Source: Planctomycetaceae bacterium (GTDB lineage Bacteria > Planctomycetota > Planctomycetia > Pirellulales > Thermoguttaceae). From it: a stretch of 7,432 nucleotides of DNA. The position numbers and the translations under genes were made by a program. Positions 1 through 6,918 of this stretch are shown in pieces (the stretch's first letter is position 1; each line of letters opens with the position of its first letter). The DNA lies in the NCBI GenBank assembly GCA_031266315.1, contig JAISBG010000603.1:1-7432 (forward strand). The letters are read 5' to 3'. The notes under the pieces are model-generated. The model was not told the DNA's origin. It was given only the letters and a program-made list of their open reading frames with translations, and did no database searches.

Positions 1-2159
1 TCCGCTTCGTCAGGATTTTTATTACCGAAAAGAATTGTTCGCTGTTCGGCTTGTTCCTGACGTTGTTTCAAACGTGTTTCAAATTCTTCTGTTCGCTGCT
101 GATATTGTGTATCCAATAATCGGAGAATCTCTTTTTCGCTGTTCAGTTTATTTTGAAGGTTCATTCCTTCTCGAAACAGTTGACGAAGCGATTCTGTTTC
201 CGAACGGCATTTTTCCGCTTCGGAAATTGTGTTTGAAATTTCTTTAACTTTTTGTTCCGAATTTTTAATTTCTTCGTCCATTGTTTCCGGTTGCGGCAGG
301 CGGTCAAGTCCAAGATGTTTCAGTAATTCGTCAACTTGAAATTGTTCCTGTTTCGATTTTTTCGCATTTTCGCCGATTTGTAACTGCAATTGAGAAAGTT
401 CCCGTGAAGAGGTTTTCTGTTCGATTTCAATTTTGTTCCAATTTTGAGTGAGTTCGTCAAGAGCGTGTTTGGCTTCGTCAAGTTTCGAACTGATTTCATC
501 GGACACCGGAATATTACCGTACGCAAAAGAATGTTCCAACGCCCCGCAAAGCGGACACGGTTGACCGTCGTGAAGAAATTTACGGTGTTCCTCCAAAGCG
601 GCGATTCGGTTCAACGCGATTTGTTCCGCATCGATTTCAGTAACACAACGCTTTGCCAGTTCGATTTTTTGGACAAAATCCAGCCGTTTGGATTCCGCAT
701 CCTGAATGATTGTTTCCGCCGTTTGGATTCGGGCAAGCAGTTCCGATTTTTCCGTTTCAATTTTTTCGAGACGGATTCCGCAAGTTTGGAGATGTTGCCG
801 ATTCTGAATTTGTTGCAAAATTTCAGTTTGTTTTCGTGCCAAATCGGACAACTTGTTTCCGGTCAGAAGTTTTTCGGCGTTATTCTCCTGTTCTTCAAGT
901 GTTCGGGTCAGTGATTCAAGCGTTTTGTCTTGCAGTAAAACGGCAAGTTGTTTTTCAAATGTCGTCACGTTTTTCCGATGAGTCTTACGGTCTGTTTCCA
1001 ATTGGTCGATTTGTTGTTTCGCCGTTTTAAGCGTTTCGTCAAATCCATTGATTTTCGTGTCAAATTCACGAACACGGCGAATTGTTTCCGCGCCGGTTTC
1101 ACGTTTTTGTTGCGCAACACTTAACTCGTCCGACGCAACACGTTCTGCTTCACGGAGTTGCGTTAGTGTTTCATTTGCCAAAGGAAGGGCTTGGACGATT
1201 CCGTCCAACGCGGTTTTTTCCGTTTCAAGATTTTTGCGGTGTGTTTCCAGAATATTGAACGCCGGTTCAAGTTCCAACGCTTGCATTGCCAACTCTAATT
1301 GTTTCGCTTTCGGCTGGAAGGCTTTTTGCGTTTCATTAAAAATGTTTCGGGCATCTTCGAGTTTTCGTGCATCATTTTCAAGTTGGGCAATTCGCTCGAA
1401 ACGTTGCCGGATTTTTGTTAATTCGCGGAGCCGTTTTTCTCCCGCTTCAATGGTCTGTTTCAGTTGATTTCGAATCACTCGTTTTTCTTCAATTTTTTCA
1501 ACATCATAAACCGCTATTCCACGAAGTTCTGTTTCGATTAGTTGAAGTTTGTTTTGTTCTTCTCTGTTTCGTTCGTGAACTTTTCTCGAAATGTCGCCGT
1601 AAATTTCCGTGCCGGTAATTTGTTCCAAAATTTCAGAACGGTCTTTGGCATCACTTTGAAGGAATTTATCAAAATCACCCTGAGCAAGAAGCATTGACCG
1701 CGTAAAACGGTCAAAATTCATACCGGTTTTCTCTTCAACAATTTGCGGAACTTTCGACAATTTTGTTTCAAGCGGACGCCATGCGGTTCCGTCGTCAACA
1801 GGTTCGGCGATTTCGTGTTTCGGTTTTTGGAAATTTCCGTCCGATTTTTTATTAGCACGCTGCTGATACCACGAACAAAGGAATGTCCCATTTTGATTCG
1901 TTTCAAAAACAACTTCGGCGGAACAAAAACCGGTTCCGCGCGACATGATTTCGTTTTCCGTCTGACTGATTGATTTAAGACGCGGTGTTCTGCCAAAAAG
2001 AGCAAGGCAAATCGCGTCAAGAATGGTTGTTTTCCCGGAACCTGTCGGTCCGACAATCGCAAAAATTCCGCTTGACGTGAACATCGGATTTGTAAAATCA
2101 ATTTTCGTTTTGCCAACAAGCGAATTAAGATTTTCCAACTCAACCGAAAGAATTTTCAT
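1..2159 (-). CDS. sbcC: SbcC-like SMC-family ATPase/nuclease subunit, C-terminus beyond window
   Basis: Partial gene: 719 complete codons read open from ATG 2159-2157 to the window edge. SbcC is the ATPase of the SbcCD (Rad50-Mre11 type) complex, which cleaves DNA hairpins and processes blocked double-strand ends in the cytoplasm. Visible motifs: start MKILSVELENLNSLVGK; Walker A GPTGSGKTT at residues 37-45, followed by ILDAICLALFGRTPR; the SbcC-typical Q-loop segment LLAQGDFDKFL with Gln160, then EILEQITGTEIYGDIS. After that comes a long Glu/Lys/Gln-rich coiled coil, interrupted by the zinc hook CPLC (Cys535, Cys538) and resuming towards the edge. The returning coil, signature motif, Walker B and D-loop are expected in the roughly 300 residues that are missing. 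The start is fixed by an in-frame stop at 2183-2181. No Shine-Dalgarno precedes it. The gene upstream is not sbcD. The family call is secure; whether sbcD lies downstream cannot be seen. Confidence 0.95.
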   Translation of the reverse strand, partial: MKILSVELENLNSLVGKTKIDFTNPMFTSSGIFAIVGPTGSGKTTILDAICLALFGRTPRLKSISQTENEIMSRGTGFCSAEVVFETNQNGTFLCSWYQQRANKKSDGNFQKPKHEIAEPVDDGTAWRPLETKLSKVPQIVEEKTGMNFDRFTRSMLLAQGDFDKFLQSDAKDRSEILEQITGTEIYGDISRKVHERNREEQNKLQLIETELRGIAVYDVEKIEEKRVIRNQLKQTIEAGEKRLRELTKIRQRFERIAQLENDARKLEDARNIFNETQKAFQPKAKQLELAMQALELEPAFNILETHRKNLETEKTALDGIVQALPLANETLTQLREAERVASDELSVAQQKRETGAETIRRVREFDTKINGFDETLKTAKQQIDQLETDRKTHRKNVTTFEKQLAVLLQDKTLESLTRTLEEQENNAEKLLTGNKLSDLARKQTEILQQIQNRQHLQTCGIRLEKIETEKSELLARIQTAETIIQDAESKRLDFVQKIELAKRCVTEIDAEQIALNRIAALEEHRKFLHDGQPCPLCGALEHSFAYGNIPVSDEISSKLDEAKHALDELTQNWNKIEIEQKTSSRELSQLQLQIGENAKKSKQEQFQVDELLKHLGLDRLPQPETMDEEIKNSEQKVKEISNTISEAEKCRSETESLRQLFREGMNLQNKLNSEKEILRLLDTQYQQRTEEFETRLKQRQEQAEQRTILFGNKNPDEA

Positions 2160-2188
2160 GTTGCGAAATTGATTAAAGATTCAAAGGG

Positions 2189-2194
2189 ATAATA
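2189..2194 (-). promoter_or_regulatory. Possible -10 box for sbcC
   Basis: On the minus strand this reads TATTAT, five of six matches to the sigma70 -10 consensus, and would give a leader of about 20-25 nt before the sbcC ATG. No convincing -35 box lies 16-18 bp upstream, so this is only a candidate. The stretch 2160-2239 holds nothing else I recognise. Confidence 0.22.
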
Positions 2195-2239
2195 TTTTTG
2201 GTAATAATTTGGAAATACATTGCGAAAATAGGAATATTT

Positions 2240-2258
2240 CGGTGGAATTTTCGTTAAA
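2240..2258 (+). repeat. Left terminal inverted repeat of the intergenic element
   Basis: Pairs with 2467-2485 in inverted orientation. The shared core is GTGGAATTTTC followed by RTTAA. Differences are at positions 2, 14 and 19 of the 19-bp repeat. Confidence 0.6.
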
Positions 2259-2270
2259 GGCAGGCGATAT

Positions 2271-2318
2271 AAGGTGGGCGACCTTTTGCTAAAAGGTCGC
2301 GTCGGCGTACTCGCCGAC
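2271..2318 (+). repeat. Left inner arm: two adjacent hairpins
   Basis: Contains AAGGTGG, then a perfect 10-bp stem with a 3-nt loop at 2278-2300 (GCGACCTTTT, loop GCT, AAAAGGTCGC). This abuts a 7-bp stem with a 4-nt loop at 2301-2318 (GTCGGCG, loop TACT, CGCCGAC). The whole arm is the inverted partner of 2384-2429. No T-run follows the stems on either strand, so they do not look like intrinsic terminators. Confidence 0.8.
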
Positions 2319-2383
2319 AGTGAATCAATTTAACGACGGTTGTTTGTGTTATCCCCGATTGCCAACTGAAAACGAAGGTACAA

Positions 2384-2429
2384 GTCGGCTATCGCCGACG
2401 CAACCTTTTAGCAAAAGGTTGCCTACCTT
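2384..2429 (-). repeat. Right inner arm: two adjacent hairpins
   Basis: Mirror of 2271-2318. A 6-bp stem lies at 2384-2399 (GTCGGC, loop TATC, GCCGAC), followed by a perfect 10-bp stem with a 3-nt loop at 2400-2422 (GCAACCTTTT, loop AGC, AAAAGGTTGC), then CTACCTT. Compared with the left arm, the third base pair of the long stem is A-T instead of G-C, with both sides changed together. Confidence 0.8.
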
Positions 2430-2431
2430 GT

Positions 2432-2443
2432 GGTTGCCTACCT
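2432..2443 (-). repeat. Extra half-copy of the arm end (GGTTGCCTACCT)
   Basis: The 12-bp word at 2417-2428 recurs exactly at 2432-2443, 15 bp further on. On the minus strand it reads AGGTAGGCAACC, almost the same as the AGGTAGGCAATCC unit of the tandem repeat at 6919-7002. Confidence 0.6.
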
Positions 2444-2466
2444 CTTGAGTTTTGTCCATAAAACCG

Positions 2467-2485
2467 GTTAATGAAAATTCCACTG
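2467..2485 (-). repeat. Right terminal inverted repeat of the intergenic element
   Basis: Inverted partner of 2240-2258. It ends 17 bp beyond the stop codon of the ABC ATPase gene (2505-2503), so the element sits directly against the 3' end of that gene without entering it. Confidence 0.6.
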
Positions 2486-2502
2486 AATAATTACGAAAAT
2501 CG

Positions 2503-3447
2503 TTATGCGGTGATTCCTTTGGTCAGAGTCATGAAGGCGGTTTCGAGGTTAATTTCGTCTTCTTTGAATGACCGGATTTTGAAACCGTGTTCCACCAACA
2601 ATGTCGGCAATTCACAATAATCATCAAGTCCTTTGTCTTTATCCATAGAAATACGAATCATTGGTTTACCGGAAACAATTTGAATTTCAACGCGGTTGAC
2701 GGAGGCGTGTTGTTCTAAAAGTTTGGCGGCTTCCTCCAGACCGTTTACCAGATCGATATTGATAACCAGATGGTCGCGGACTTGCCGCATCACTTCGGCA
2801 ACATCGGCGTTGACCAGCAACTCTCCCCGTTCAATAATTCCGACTTTATTACAAATATCGGCTAATTCCGGCAAAATATGGGACGAGACCATAATTGTTT
2901 TCCCTCGTCCTCCGAGTCGTTTGAGGAGTTCGCGCATTTCAATTCTGGCGCGGGGATCAAGTCCGCTTGCCGGTTCGTCCAGTAACAAAACTTGCGGATC
3001 GTGTAACAGAACACGGGCAAGCCCCAGCCGTTGCGTCATACCGCGTGAAAGACTTGTTGCCAACGCCTCCCGTTTGTAGCCAAGATCAACCAATTCGAGC
3101 ATTTCATCGCAAACTTTTTTCCGTTGACTCCCGCTAATCCGGTAAGCGGCGGCGAAAAATTCGAGATACTCGATCACCTTCATATCATCGTAAACACCGA
3201 AAAAATCCGGCATATAACCGATCATGCGCCGGATTTCCTTTGGGTGTGTGTAGATGGATTTCTCACAAATATAGGCTTCGCCGTAAGTTGGTTGAAGCAG
3301 AGTTGCGAGGATTTTCATTGTTGTTGTTTTTCCTGAACCATTCGGTCCGATGAAACCGAATAAATCGCCGGAAACAAGATTCAAACTCAGATTTTTAACA
3401 GCAAATAATTTGCCGTATTGTTTTGTTAAGTCTTCGGTACGGATCAT
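2503..3447 (-). CDS. ABC transporter ATP-binding protein (ABC-2/export type)
   Basis: A complete 314-residue nucleotide-binding subunit that should hydrolyse ATP on the cytoplasmic face of a membrane transporter. Motifs in order: Walker A GPNGSGKTT (34-42); Q-loop region GYMPDFFGVYDD, where Asp81 stands at the usual Gln; signature LSRGMTQR (133-140) instead of LSGGQ; Walker B VLLLDEP (153-159); D-loop SGLD (161-164); His190 of the H-loop in SSHILPEL. Residues from about 215 on form the C-terminal extension common in this group. The start MIRTEDLTKQYG fits the family, and an in-frame stop at 3489-3487 precludes a distant upstream start. There is no clear Shine-Dalgarno. No permease gene adjoins it: 343 bp of repeat DNA and then sbcC follow, and a divergent TPR gene lies upstream. 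The substrate cannot be predicted. It could serve a permease encoded elsewhere or regulate envelope processes. Confidence 0.93.
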   Translation of the reverse strand: MIRTEDLTKQYGKLFAVKNLSLNLVSGDLFGFIGPNGSGKTTTMKILATLLQPTYGEAYICEKSIYTHPKEIRRMIGYMPDFFGVYDDMKVIEYLEFFAAAYRISGSQRKKVCDEMLELVDLGYKREALATSLSRGMTQRLGLARVLLHDPQVLLLDEPASGLDPRARIEMRELLKRLGGRGKTIMVSSHILPELADICNKVGIIERGELLVNADVAEVMRQVRDHLVINIDLVNGLEEAAKLLEQHASVNRVEIQIVSGKPMIRISMDKDKGLDDYCELPTLLVEHGFKIRSFKEDEINLETAFMTLTKGITA

Positions 3448-3461
3448 TTTGCGGGTCTGTT

Positions 3462-3490
3462 TGGTTACGGAAAAATCCGCCGCCTGTCAA
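3462..3490 (-). promoter_or_regulatory. Candidate promoter of the ABC ATPase gene
   Basis: On the minus strand 3490-3485 is a perfect TTGACA. At 17-bp spacing the -10 position (3467-3462) reads TAACCA, which is a poor match. If used, transcription would begin only a few bases before the ATG at 3447. The strong -35 and the adjacent A-tracts are the reasons to list it. Confidence 0.3.
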
Positions 3491-3492
3491 GC

Positions 3493-3525
3493 GATCAATT
3501 TTTTTGATCAATTTTTTTGATCAAT
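3493..3525. repeat. Three GATCAA units at 13-bp period with T7 spacers
   Basis: The unit GATCAATTTTTTT occurs at 3493 and 3506, and a third, partial copy (GATCAAT) begins at 3519. This creates two exact TTGATCAA palindromes (3504-3511 and 3517-3524) plus a half site. On the minus strand it is a run of A-tracts directly upstream of the TTGACA box at 3485-3490, a position that suits an UP-like element or an operator for a dimeric regulator. It is also a short tandem repeat prone to slippage. Confidence 0.6.
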
Positions 3526-3531
3526 AACGTT

Positions 3532-3578
3532 CATGTTAAATACGAAATACAAAACCTCAGGAATTAAAGTATAACATG
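3532..3578. promoter_or_regulatory. Imperfect inverted repeat in divergent promoter region
   Basis: CATGTTAAATAC (3532-3543) faces GTATAACATG (3569-3578). The arms pair except for two extra bases on the left. A separate small palindrome, GTTCATTGAAC, lies at 3584-3594. Both sit between the divergent ABC and TPR genes, where operators would be expected, but nothing names a regulator. Confidence 0.25.
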
Positions 3579-3641
3579 GTTCCGTTCATTGAACAAGAAC
3601 ATAAAACATTGACGCAGTAGAATCAGGATCATTTTCATGGG

Positions 3642-3670
3642 AGGATATTATTAGAATTATTAGTTGTCAA
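3642..3670 (-). promoter_or_regulatory. Alternative promoter candidate for the ABC gene
   Basis: On the minus strand: TTGACA at 3670-3665 (perfect consensus), a 17-bp spacer, then TATCCT at 3647-3642 (four of six). It would give a long leader of about 190 nt crossing the GATC repeat before the ATG at 3447. It matches consensus better than the proximal candidate. Confidence 0.35.
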
Positions 3671-3704
3671 TCCAATGATTACGAGGATGACCGAATATTT
3701 CCAC

Positions 3705-3733
3705 TTGACCGGATTTGAGAAAATCGTTATTGT
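3705..3733 (+). promoter_or_regulatory. Candidate promoter of the TPR gene; predicts a leaderless mRNA
   Basis: TTGACC (3705-3710, five of six), a 17-bp spacer, then TATTGT (3728-3733, four of six). The usual start distance after the -10 falls at or next to 3740, which is the A of the ATG. No Shine-Dalgarno lies between the box and the ATG, which agrees with leaderless translation. Confidence 0.4.
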
Positions 3734-3739
3734 TTCCGT

Positions 3740-6700
3740 ATGGCACGAATTAATGATGATGAAGAAGAAAATGTTGTACCTGTTGTGAAAAAACGTCGGC
3801 GACCTCAAAAGCAACCGGTTGCCGATAACGAAGACGATGCGAAAATAACCGACAAAAAGAAACAGGAGGAAAACGAAGATTCCGAAGAGGATGAGGATAG
3901 TATTGCAACAGGGAATATTGTACTCGATATTATTCTTGATTTTCGCGACGACTGTATTGATTGGATAAAAGAACATTTTGCAATTGCTCTGACGATTGGT
4001 ATTGTGGTATCGTTTCTTTTTTTGATTTCGGTTGGTTTGACGGTGCGTTCTATTATCAACTACATCAACCGCCCAACACTCGAATTAACACTTAAGGCTT
4101 ATGATCTTGGTTCGTATTCTGAAGCCAAACGGTTGGCGGAAGAAGTTCTCAAATACACGTCTCCGGCAGATATTAAAACTCGCACCGGTTTACTTTTTGT
4201 TCTCGGAGCGGCAACCAGTTTCATGGCGGAAAACGCTTGGGAGAGCGATCGGCAACCCTATTATCTGGCTGCCGCGAATTATTTACGCGATTCGGGAGCC
4301 TACGGGTTTATTCCCGAACGCCGTGCGGAAGGATTTTTTTTACTTGGAAAAAGTTTGTACCTGAGCGGGGAACTAACACAATGCCGTGAACCGCTTCAAA
4401 ATGCGTTGGAATTGGATTCGCCCAATAAGAAGTGGATTTATTGGTTTCTGGCTCATTCCCATTTTCTCGAACCGAACCCGGACTTCCACGAATCACTCCG
4501 ATATCTGCAAGCCTTTCAAGACGATCCGGCAACAACCGAAGAAGAACAATATGAGGCATATTTCCTTCGGTCAATGATTTTTATCCAACTTGGCAACGCC
4601 GATACTGCGGAACAAATTCTTGCGAAAATTCCGCAACTTGACCAGTTCCGAACCATGCGGCATTGGGTTCTTGGTCAAATTGCTTTTTTGAAGGCGAGAG
4701 AATTCCGGCAAAAAAGTTTTAATTTGGAAAACGATCGGAATCCGGTGTTGCTCAATGAATTGCCGATTGCTCCGGTTCCCGTGAGACCGAATCCGCTCAC
4801 ACCGAACCCGCCAACACCCAATCCGCCAACGTTGTTTCTGCCGGAAGATCGGGAGATGGAACGGTTGTTGCCGAATAAACCGGAAAACGGCGAACCCAAA
4901 AGTAATGAACTGAAAAGCGGAGTAAAAACATTTCCGGCTTCTTCCGTTTGGGCGGTTGCTCCGGTAACACCGATAGAGCCGGTTGATTCTTGGTCGGCGG
5001 TTATTCCTCCGGTTCCAACTTATGAAAATTTGGAAGCGAACCCAGCAGGCAGCCATCAAGAGCCAACTCTTTCTCATCGAATCAATGCCACCCGAAGCCG
5101 GATTGCCGGACGTTATGCTCAGGAAGTTTCCGGCGGGAATACTTCATCTCCTGCACCGGATTCAGCGGATACTGTGCCGGATTCGGCGGAAAGAATTATC
5201 GTTCTTCCGACAGAAGAGAAGAAGGAGCAAGCCCCGATTCCTTCAGAATTTCCTGCGGGAAGTTTGGTAACTCAGCCGCCGCCTGATCCGGTTCTGGTCA
5301 ATGCACAAGAAAATCGAGACCGTGCGGCGGAAAAATATCGGGAAGCGATTGAACATTTTCGGGAAGTACGGCGACAGGAATTGCCGGGCCTCCGCCGGCT
5401 TCGGAATGCGGAACTCCTTCAGGGAATTTGCTATGACGAGATGGGTGATCTGGCGAAAGCACAGGAAATATATCTCAAATTGGCGGAAACATTTCCCAAT
5501 ACTTCGGAAGCGGCGGCGGCAGATTTTCTCTGGGCGGAAATCGAACGGAAATTCGGACGGACGGAAACATCGTTGCGCGGTTATGCTCGGACGTTTGAGA
5601 CAATGCGGAATGAACCGAATTATACTTGTTTCTGGCTTCCCAAGAGTGGAATATTGGAACGTTGCCGTGAAATTATCCGAAGCAATATCCAACTGAAAGA
5701 ATACAAGGAAGCGGCAACACTTCTTTATCTTCTGCGCGGAGTGATGCCTGCGCCGGAATTGGCGAGATTTCGCGGAGACACTTACGAATCATGGGCAACC
5801 CATCTCCGGCAGCAGGCGGACGCAACTCTCGGGTCGGAGGGAGAAAAATTACTTCAGGAATCACACACCAAATATCGGCGTTCCGGTGAAGCGTTTGCCG
5901 AACTCAGTCGGGTTGATTATGAATCGATTGATTTTAGTGATTGGCTTTGGCGTAGTGCGGAAAATTTCCGGCTTGGCAAGGATTATCGGCGGGCAATTCC
6001 CCAATACAAACATTTCCTGCGAATCACTATTAACGAACACCGTCCGGAAGTTTATCTTTATCTTGGCGAGATTTATCTTCACATTGATGCTCTTGACAAT
6101 GCGGTTGAAATTTTGGAGGAAGCACTTCAATATTATCCGCAACACGCGTTGGTTCCGCGTCTCCGAATTACTTTGAGTCGGGCTTATATTGAGAAAAAGG
6201 AGTGGGGAAAGGCTCAGGAAATATTACAACTGAATTTGATTGACGAATACGCTCCGTCTTCGACAATTTATCGGGATTCGATGTTTGCGTTGGGCAAGTT
6301 GTTTTTTGAGCGGGGGCGTTTTTCGGAAGCGATTCCGTATTTGGAAGATGCGGTCAAGAATTATCCGAATGCGGTTCAGACGGCTGATTCCCACTATTAT
6401 CTTGCGCGGGCTTATTTGCAACAGGCGTTGGAGTTTTCACAGTCGGCGGAAGAATCGGTCTTGGAGGCTGTCCGTCTGCAACTTTTGACAAACGCCGATA
6501 TTGAACGGGAAAAAGCGTTGATTCATATTCAAAAGACGGAAGAACTGCTTGTGAAACGTCAGGAGGCAATGGATTTGACGGAATCGGAACAGTTGATGTT
6601 GCGGAATATTCTGTTTGAAGCCGGTTCGGTGTTGATGGAATTGAAACGTTATGAGCAGGCAATTTCGGCGTTGAGTATTGTCGCAACTCGTTACCAAAAC

Positions 6701-6901
6701 CGACCGGAATCATTGGACGCGTTGATTCGGATGACAATGGCATTCCGGCAAATCGGAAAACCCGAAGAAGCAGAAACCACATTAAATCAAGCCGAATTCA
6801 TCTTGAACCGTTTGGAAAAAAACAGTACGATTCCACCGGACAGCAATTGGAAAAAACTAATCCAAGCCGAAAAAAGTCAAAACAGAAACCAAAATCAATA
6901 A
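3740..6901 (+). CDS. Large membrane-anchored tetratricopeptide-repeat protein
   Basis: 1053 residues. Layout: a highly charged N-terminus (1-55) with the basic patch KKRRRPQK (17-24) and an acidic run; one hydrophobic membrane segment at about 80-102; helical TPR-like repeats at about 112-325; a low-complexity Pro/Ser/Glu linker (about 335-520) with TPNPPTPNPP at 354-363; then a second TPR array at about 526-1022. Clear TPR-type helices include residues 198-226, 556-586, 770-800, 845-877 and 957-985. The basic N-terminus suggests N-in, C-out topology, placing the repeats in the periplasm (inference). TPR arrays are protein-interaction scaffolds; no catalytic motif is visible. The start is firm: an in-frame stop at 3716-3718 precedes it with no other start codon between, and the next in-frame Met is residue 162. 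It is divergent from the ABC gene and followed by repeat DNA. It resembles big TPR proteins seen in planctomycetes; the specific function is unknown. Confidence 0.93.
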   Translation: MARINDDEEENVVPVVKKRRRPQKQPVADNEDDAKITDKKKQEENEDSEEDEDSIATGNIVLDIILDFRDDCIDWIKEHFAIALTIGIVVSFLFLISVGLTVRSIINYINRPTLELTLKAYDLGSYSEAKRLAEEVLKYTSPADIKTRTGLLFVLGAATSFMAENAWESDRQPYYLAAANYLRDSGAYGFIPERRAEGFFLLGKSLYLSGELTQCREPLQNALELDSPNKKWIYWFLAHSHFLEPNPDFHESLRYLQAFQDDPATTEEEQYEAYFLRSMIFIQLGNADTAEQILAKIPQLDQFRTMRHWVLGQIAFLKAREFRQKSFNLENDRNPVLLNELPIAPVPVRPNPLTPNPPTPNPPTLFLPEDREMERLLPNKPENGEPKSNELKSGVKTFPASSVWAVAPVTPIEPVDSWSAVIPPVPTYENLEANPAGSHQEPTLSHRINATRSRIAGRYAQEVSGGNTSSPAPDSADTVPDSAERIIVLPTEEKKEQAPIPSEFPAGSLVTQPPPDPVLVNAQENRDRAAEKYREAIEHFREVRRQELPGLRRLRNAELLQGICYDEMGDLAKAQEIYLKLAETFPNTSEAAAADFLWAEIERKFGRTETSLRGYARTFETMRNEPNYTCFWLPKSGILERCREIIRSNIQLKEYKEAATLLYLLRGVMPAPELARFRGDTYESWATHLRQQADATLGSEGEKLLQESHTKYRRSGEAFAELSRVDYESIDFSDWLWRSAENFRLGKDYRRAIPQYKHFLRITINEHRPEVYLYLGEIYLHIDALDNAVEILEEALQYYPQHALVPRLRITLSRAYIEKKEWGKAQEILQLNLIDEYAPSSTIYRDSMFALGKLFFERGRFSEAIPYLEDAVKNYPNAVQTADSHYYLARAYLQQALEFSQSAEESVLEAVRLQLLTNADIEREKALIHIQKTEELLVKRQEAMDLTESEQLMLRNILFEAGSVLMELKRYEQAISALSIVATRYQNRPESLDALIRMTMAFRQIGKPEEAETTLNQAEFILNRLEKNSTIPPDSNWKKLIQAEKSQNRNQNQ

Positions 6902-6918
6902 TGTGTGTAAATGATAAA

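Larger units (their letters stand above)
2240..2485. mobile_element. MITE-like nested palindromic element (no transposase)
   Basis: The ends form an inverted repeat: 2240-2258 reads CGGTGGAATTTTCGTTAAA, and the reverse complement of 2467-2485 reads CAGTGGAATTTTCATTAAC (16 of 19 identical). Weaker similarity continues a few bases outward. Inside is a second, longer inverted repeat (2271-2318 against 2384-2429) made of perfect short hairpins, around an unremarkable 65-bp centre (2319-2383). The element fills most of the gap between the ABC gene and sbcC and carries no open frame. A small non-autonomous transposable element is the best-fitting idea. A structured intergenic repeat of REP type is the alternative. 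No target-site duplication is clear. Confidence 0.5.

Noticed and set aside
444..1618. Several plus-strand open frames opposite sbcC
   Set aside because: They are shadows of the minus-strand coding sequence, which has continuous motif support (Walker A, Q-loop, zinc hook).
2278..2422. Perfect 10-bp hairpins as intrinsic terminators of the ABC gene
   Set aside because: No T-run follows either stem in the direction of transcription, and the same stems recur as parts of a mirrored repeat, so a repeat-element explanation fits better.
2896..3090. Non-canonical signature (LSRGM) and missing Q-loop Gln as evidence of a dead ATPase
   Set aside because: Walker A, Walker B with the catalytic Glu (LLLDEP), D-loop and H-loop His are intact, and such variants are, to my knowledge, common in this export-type group.
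3564..3638. 24-codon minus-strand frame (MKMILILLRQ...) in the divergent promoter region
   Set aside because: It is short, has no Shine-Dalgarno (the preceding bases are CCTCCC) and no recognisable features. It is compatible with chance.
3675..3788. 37-codon plus-strand frame (MITRMTEYF...) overlapping the TPR start in another frame
   Set aside because: It has no ribosome binding site or homology, and its second half just reads the acidic N-terminal coding region out of frame. An upstream regulatory peptide cannot be excluded but is not supported.
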